A stretch of 64,000 nt of DNA from Sphingomonas gilva (GTDB lineage Bacteria; Pseudomonadota; Alphaproteobacteria; Sphingomonadales; Sphingomonadaceae), in assembly GCF_003515075.1 (NCBI RefSeq), contig NZ_QWLV01000004.1, forward strand, positions 1 through 64,000, in the 5' to 3' direction. Of this stretch, positions 60,187 to 64,000 are shown piece after piece. The notes beneath the pieces are model-generated. The model saw only the letters and a list, made by a program, of their open reading frames with translations, did no database searches and was not told where the DNA came from. The translations under genes and the position numbers were made by a program. Within the stretch, counting starts at the first letter, position 1, and the number at the start of each line of letters is the position of its first letter.

Positions 60187-62799
60187 CTACTCGGAGACCG
60201 CTTGGCCGGCGTCCTCGGCGGTCGGCGCAGGAGGCGCCGAGCCGATCAGTTCGTCTATCGCCCGTGCGACATTTTCAAGCGTATAGGGCTTCTGGACGAC
60301 AGTATGCCCGCGATACTCCATCGGAAGCTGGGCCTGCTCGCCATAGCCGGTCGCGAACAGGAACGGTACGCCTAGCTCCGTCAGCCTGTCGGCCACGGGG
60401 AAGCTGTTGCGGTCGCCCAGGTTGATGTCGAGCATCGCAATGTTCGGCCGGTGCGCCTCGATCGTATCCAGGGCTGCCTCCACCGTCGCCGCGGTCGATA
60501 CCGTTTCGGCGCCCAGCCGGTTGAGGATATCCTCAGCGTCGAGTGCGATGATCAGGCTGTCCTCGATCAGCAAGACGTCGTGGCCAACGAGCATCCGGCC
60601 GGGCGGCGACGTCGGATGGCCGGCCGAGGGCCGCGGAAACTTGATCGCCGGTCCGGCAATGTTGCGCGGCTCGGACACATGCCGCGCCGGGATGCAGAAG
60701 CTCGCCTCGACCCCGGTCGGCGCATAGTCGACGCTGGCGGTGCCGCCCAGGTCATAGGGCACCGAACGATCGATGATCGTCGTGCCGAATCCCTTTCGCG
60801 TCGGCGCGGTCACCTCGGGGCCACCGGTCTCGCGCCAATTGAACACCAGATCGCCTGCCGGATTGCGACGCCATGAGATGGTCACCCGGCCGCCATCCGA
60901 CAGGCTGCCGTATTTGGTCGAGTTGGTGACGAGTTCGTGGAGCACCAGCGCCATCGTCGAATAGGCCTGGGGATTGAGCATGACCGGATCGCCTTCGGAA
61001 GCGATGCGCTCATGCTGATCGACGAAGGCGCGCGCCTCGGCATCGATCAACGCCTGCAGCGGGGCCGGGCCCCAATGATCGTCGGTGATCTGGTTGTGCG
61101 CGCGCGCCAGCGCATGAATGCGGCCGTCGATCAGCTTGACGAAACCTTTGACGGCCTCGTCGCTAGGCTGCGATTGGCGGATCAGCCCGCGGATCACGCC
61201 CAGGATGTTGCGCACACGGTGGTTCAGCTCGGCGATCAGCAGCTCCTGCCGCGCGCTCGCCTGTTGCCGCTCGGCCGATGCTTCGTCGGCCAGTCGCAGC
61301 ACGACTTCGATCAGCGTCGCGCGCAGCGTTTCGGCCACCCTGATTTCCGAGGCGCTGAACGGCTTCGATCGGCCCTGGACCAGCTCCTTCCATTCGGCAA
61401 AACTCTCCCGCGGAGTCAGACGGGGACCGTTGGGGCCGTATTCCACCGGCTTGTGCGGATCGCCCGCCCAGCGCACCGACCGCACCAGCTCGCCGCGGAA
61501 CAGCACGACATAGTCGCGCGGAGAGCGCGAGATGGGGATCGCCAGCATGCCTGCGGCGGTCGATGCGAAGTTTTGCGCATCGGGCATGATCGACGCGATA
61601 TGGTCGGTCGCATAGACCTTGCCGGACGCGGTGCTGTTCAGCGCGCGAACGACCTTGCGGAAATCCTCCATCTGCGGCGTCGTGCCGGAAAAGGCGTAGT
61701 TGCCGTTTATCCATACGCCGACCCCGTCCGCGGGGATCGCGCTGGTCAGGATGTCGCCCAGCCAGTCGGGATCCTTCAGCAGCGTTTCGTCGGATGCCAC
61801 GGCGCCCAGCAGTTGGTCGGAGATGTCGCGCGCGCGCCGTTCGAACTCGACCGTTTCCTGGCGCTCGCGGCTTTCCAGCCGCATCGCGAACATTTGCGCG
61901 AACAGCTCGCTCACGGATCGCCGTTCGAAGGTCGGTACGCGCGGCGAATAATGATGGCAGGCGAACAGCCCCCACAATTTGCCTTCGACGATGATGGAGA
62001 TCGACATCGATGCATCGACCCCCATGTTTTTCAGATATTCGATATGGATCGGGGACACCGATCGCAGCACGGACAAGGAGAGATCGATCGGCCGGCCCTT
62101 CTCGTCACGTTGCGGAACGATCGGCACCGGGGTTGCGTGCACATCAGCGATAAGCCGCAACAGATTGCGCTTGTACAGCTCGCGCGCCTGCGCCGGAATG
62201 TCGCTTGCCGGATAGTGAAGCCCAAGGAACTTGCCGATGCCGGGCTTGCAGGCCTCGGCCGCGACCTCGCCCGATCCGTCCGCGGCGAAGCGATAGACCA
62301 TCACCCGGTCGAATCCGGTCAGCGCACGCACCTGTCGCGCGCCTTCGCGGAAGAAGGCAGGCAGGTCTGCGCAGCGGTCCAGCCGCGTCACCATCGATCG
62401 GACCATGCCGGTGGCGTCGCCATGTTCGTCGGATGCCGGTTCGGCCTCGATCACGATCTGCCCGCCGGATACGTGCAGGGCGATGTCGAACGGCTTGCGG
62501 CCGTCGATCAGGGAGCACTGGAACAGCCGCTCGACGGAATCGGGGCCCTGCAGCATCGCCGATCGGTTGCGTAGATCATGCACGCTTGCGGCGCGGCATA
62601 TCTCGGCCAGCGGCCGTCCGATCAGTTCGTCCGGCGCCAGGCCGATGAACTCGGCGGTGTTGGCCGAGGCGCGCGCGACGTTCCAATCCGTGGTCAGCGC
62701 CAACAGGAAACCGATCGGCTGGATCGCGCCCAGGATGTGAATGGGCTCGCGATCGCAATTGGTCAGGTCGATCCGTTCGTTCTTGTCCGCCAAGCTCAA
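60187..62799 (-). CDS. bphP: Bacteriophytochrome HWE histidine kinase with fused receiver
   Basis: 870 residues. Order: PAS (about 20-120) with the biliverdin-binding Cys15 in TNCDREPIH; GAF (about 145-310) with LHYPASDIPAQARELY; PHY (about 325-510); HWE kinase with His in LNHRVRNILGV and HELVTNSTKYG; C-terminal receiver (about 745-860) with phospho-acceptor Asp in MLDINLG. Red/far-red photoreceptor that signals by phosphotransfer, with its own receiver. A TTG start overlaps the bphO stop (TTGA), so translation is coupled. Output genes are not visible. Confidence 0.95.
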   Translation of the reverse strand: MSLADKNERIDLTNCDREPIHILGAIQPIGFLLALTTDWNVARASANTAEFIGLAPDELIGRPLAEICRAASVHDLRNRSAMLQGPDSVERLFQCSLIDGRKPFDIALHVSGGQIVIEAEPASDEHGDATGMVRSMVTRLDRCADLPAFFREGARQVRALTGFDRVMVYRFAADGSGEVAAEACKPGIGKFLGLHYPASDIPAQARELYKRNLLRLIADVHATPVPIVPQRDEKGRPIDLSLSVLRSVSPIHIEYLKNMGVDASMSISIIVEGKLWGLFACHHYSPRVPTFERRSVSELFAQMFAMRLESRERQETVEFERRARDISDQLLGAVASDETLLKDPDWLGDILTSAIPADGVGVWINGNYAFSGTTPQMEDFRKVVRALNSTASGKVYATDHIASIMPDAQNFASTAAGMLAIPISRSPRDYVVLFRGELVRSVRWAGDPHKPVEYGPNGPRLTPRESFAEWKELVQGRSKPFSASEIRVAETLRATLIEVVLRLADEASAERQQASARQELLIAELNHRVRNILGVIRGLIRQSQPSDEAVKGFVKLIDGRIHALARAHNQITDDHWGPAPLQALIDAEARAFVDQHERIASEGDPVMLNPQAYSTMALVLHELVTNSTKYGSLSDGGRVTISWRRNPAGDLVFNWRETGGPEVTAPTRKGFGTTIIDRSVPYDLGGTASVDYAPTGVEASFCIPARHVSEPRNIAGPAIKFPRPSAGHPTSPPGRMLVGHDVLLIEDSLIIALDAEDILNRLGAETVSTAATVEAALDTIEAHRPNIAMLDINLGDRNSFPVADRLTELGVPFLFATGYGEQAQLPMEYRGHTVVQKPYTLENVARAIDELIGSAPPAPTAEDAGQAVSE

Positions 62800-63344
62800 T
62801 TCGCTCTCAAAAACATCCGTCCGCTACGCTCGAACAGCGCAAACACCTCGCTTGCCGCAGTTATCGCGGAATTCATGTCATCCGCGGCCTTCAACCGCTC
62901 GTCAATGATCGAGAGCAACCGACGCCAGCTTAATGAGTTTCCGCCCGATAAAAATGCGGTGGGAAAGTGGGCGGGCACCGAGCGCTTCAGCAGCGCACCG
63001 CCCAATCGGGACCCTTCAAGCACATAGATTGCGCCGAGCAGCGCAGCGTCGCCGTTCAATTCCAGCCGATCGAGCGGCGGCGGGGGGGATAGGCCAAACG
63101 CGATCAGATCGCCGCGGAGAAGCTCGGCGCGGCGTCGGCTCGGCCAATCTGGTACGACCGTCTCTGCCCGGCCGTTGTCGAGTGCGCGCTCGGTGGCGAA
63201 CAGCGCGCCCGCCTGAGCCGTTAGGAACTGGCCATATCCCTCGCGTCGGTCGAGCGCCGCTGCCGAAAAGACCTTGTCGACCCGATCGTGGTGCTCTGCC
63301 GTGGCTGATCGCAGGGTCAGGCGGGCGGCGCCTGTGCCGATCAT
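62796..63344 (-). CDS. bphO: Biliverdin-producing heme oxygenase
   Basis: 182-residue BphO-type heme oxygenase that opens heme to biliverdin, the chromophore of the coupled bacteriophytochrome. The proximal His lies in TAEHHDRVDK (about residue 18), and the distal helix carries the Gly-rich YVLEGSRLGGALL. Low similarity to plant forms but standard length. Stop overlaps the TTG start of bphP; preceded by a small lipoprotein gene 8 nt upstream. Confidence 0.92.
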   Translation of the reverse strand: MIGTGAARLTLRSATAEHHDRVDKVFSAAALDRREGYGQFLTAQAGALFATERALDNGRAETVVPDWPSRRRAELLRGDLIAFGLSPPPPLDRLELNGDAALLGAIYVLEGSRLGGALLKRSVPAHFPTAFLSGGNSLSWRRLLSIIDERLKAADDMNSAITAASEVFALFERSGRMFLRAN

Positions 63345-63352
63345 CCGGTCTT

Positions 63353-63667
63353 CTATTCCGTGACCGTCTGGTCGGCATCCTCGGCGGGGGTCGCATCGCG
63401 TTCCACGCGCGCGGTCATGCCCGTGGCCTCGGCGTCGGCCAGCACCTGCTCGTCGGGCGCGATCTCCTCGACTGGCGCGGCCTCCGCGACATTCGCTGGC
63501 GGCAGCGCGGGCGGGGCCGGGGGCGCGGGGGCGGGCTCGACCGTTTCCACCGGCGCGGGCTCGGGCGGCGCTTCTGGCTCCGATCCACAGCCCGCGAGCA
63601 GTGTCAGTCCGGCAAGCGCTGCGATCATGTGACGGGCGGGGAGGCGCATCGGCTTCGTCATCCTCAT
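63353..63667 (-). CDS. Small Pro/Ala/Glu-rich lipoprotein
   Basis: 104 residues from the ATG at 63667, which overlaps the upstream L,D-transpeptidase stop (ATGA). Signal peptide with lipobox LLAGC (Cys about residue 27), then a low-complexity Pro/Ala/Glu-rich region and an acidic C-terminus. Probably an extended periplasmic lipoprotein; its coupling suggests a cell-wall role. No family recognised. Confidence 0.75.
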   Translation of the reverse strand: MRMTKPMRLPARHMIAALAGLTLLAGCGSEPEAPPEPAPVETVEPAPAPPAPPALPPANVAEAAPVEEIAPDEQVLADAEATGMTARVERDATPAEDADQTVTE

Positions 63668-64000
63668 CTGGCGGCGACCTCTTCTATGGCGGACCGCCGC
63701 TCGATCTTCTCGGCGAGCTGGCTGTCCCAGTCATAGGGGTCGGCGCGGAAGTTCATCGTGCCGTCGGCACTGGCGTATGCCGTCCAATAGAGCAAGTACA
63801 CCGTCGCCGGCTCGGGCAATTTCACGCGCTGCGTCTTGCCGGTGTCGACCGCCGCCTGGATCGCGTCTGCGCCCCAGGCGGGATCGTCGCGCAGCAGCAG
63901 CTGAGCCAGGTCGGCGGGCCGCTCGACGCGCACGCAGCCATGGCTCGCCAGCCGGTCGTAACGGCTAAAGGTCGATTGGCTCGGCGTGTCGTGCAGATAA
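63664..64000 (-). CDS. L,D-transpeptidase, C-terminal part (runs off the window)
   Basis: About 111 codons visible; the gene continues past the window end. The YkuD catalytic core is present: LHDTPSQSTFSRYDRLASHGCVRVE with catalytic His and Cys at about 63936, then PATVYLLYWTAYASADGTMNFRADPYDWD typical of the long YcbB-type enzymes. Same subfamily as the gene at 58417. Translationally coupled to the downstream lipoprotein, bphO and bphP. Confidence 0.88.
   Translation of the reverse strand, partial: YLHDTPSQSTFSRYDRLASHGCVRVERPADLAQLLLRDDPAWGADAIQAAVDTGKTQRVKLPEPATVYLLYWTAYASADGTMNFRADPYDWDSQLAEKIERRSAIEEVAAR

Overview
The window is high-GC chromosomal DNA from an alphaproteobacterium, most probably Sphingomonas or a close relative in the Sphingomonadaceae. 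This rests on gene content: large TonB-dependent receptors, a bacteriophytochrome with an HWE kinase next to heme oxygenase, a tad/cpa pilus locus, a DUF1214/DUF1254 pair, and glyQ/glyS followed by ppdK. It also rests on abundant palindromic intergenic repeats of a kind common in this family. I found no rRNA, tRNA, CRISPR array, intact insertion sequence or prophage. All assignments come from reading the sequence and translations, without database searches.

Layout. 1-4.8 kb (minus strand): hairpins, pth, rplY, two TraB/GumN paralogues flanking a small XRE regulator and a six-helix membrane protein. 4.9-11.7 kb (plus): glyQ, a repeat-filled spacer, glyS and ppdK. 11.7-13.3 kb: DUF1214/DUF1254 pair and a membrane-anchored HhH protein. 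13.3-20.5 kb (minus): tad/cpa pilus operon (cpaA-B-C-D-E, tadB, tadC) with no cpaF/tadA ATPase and no pilin gene. 20.6-24.1 kb: alpha/beta hydrolase, FAD oxidoreductase, HerA-like ATPase. 24.2-36.1 kb (plus): RidA, LysR regulator, D-amino-acid dehydrogenase, TonB receptor, glutamate-type symporter, two gamma-glutamyltransferases, dienelactone hydrolase-like protein and VOC protein; together these look like a gamma-glutamyl/D-amino-acid scavenging cluster. 36.1-41 kb (minus): winged-helix protein, short RadC, small membrane and hypothetical proteins, membrane-anchored LuxR-type regulator, GH3 beta-glucosidase behind a LacI-type operator. 41.1-45.6 kb: two small exported proteins, then a PepSY-TM protein and TonB receptor with a Fur-like box. 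45.7-58.1 kb (minus): rpoC, rpoB, rplL, rplJ, with two plus-strand genes and a toxin-gene remnant wedged between rplL and rpoB. 58.1-64 kb: small lipoprotein, L,D-transpeptidase, Dabb protein, and an operon of a second (partial) L,D-transpeptidase, lipoprotein, heme oxygenase and bacteriophytochrome.

The most unusual feature is palindromic repeats inserted in frame inside two essential genes. glyQ carries one and glyS carries three, two of which are colinear 136-bp copies encoding nearly the same 45-residue peptide. The same repeat family sits in the rplY-pth and rpoB-rpoC spacers, where it can fold into multi-hairpin structures. Between the two large glyS copies lies a stretch of clearly lower GC and foreign-looking codon use. 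This resembles the in-gene palindromic elements known from Rickettsia, but in an unrelated free-living lineage.

The two RNA polymerase genes appear to have their own promoter, as does rplJL, which fits the physical separation of these normally contiguous operons.
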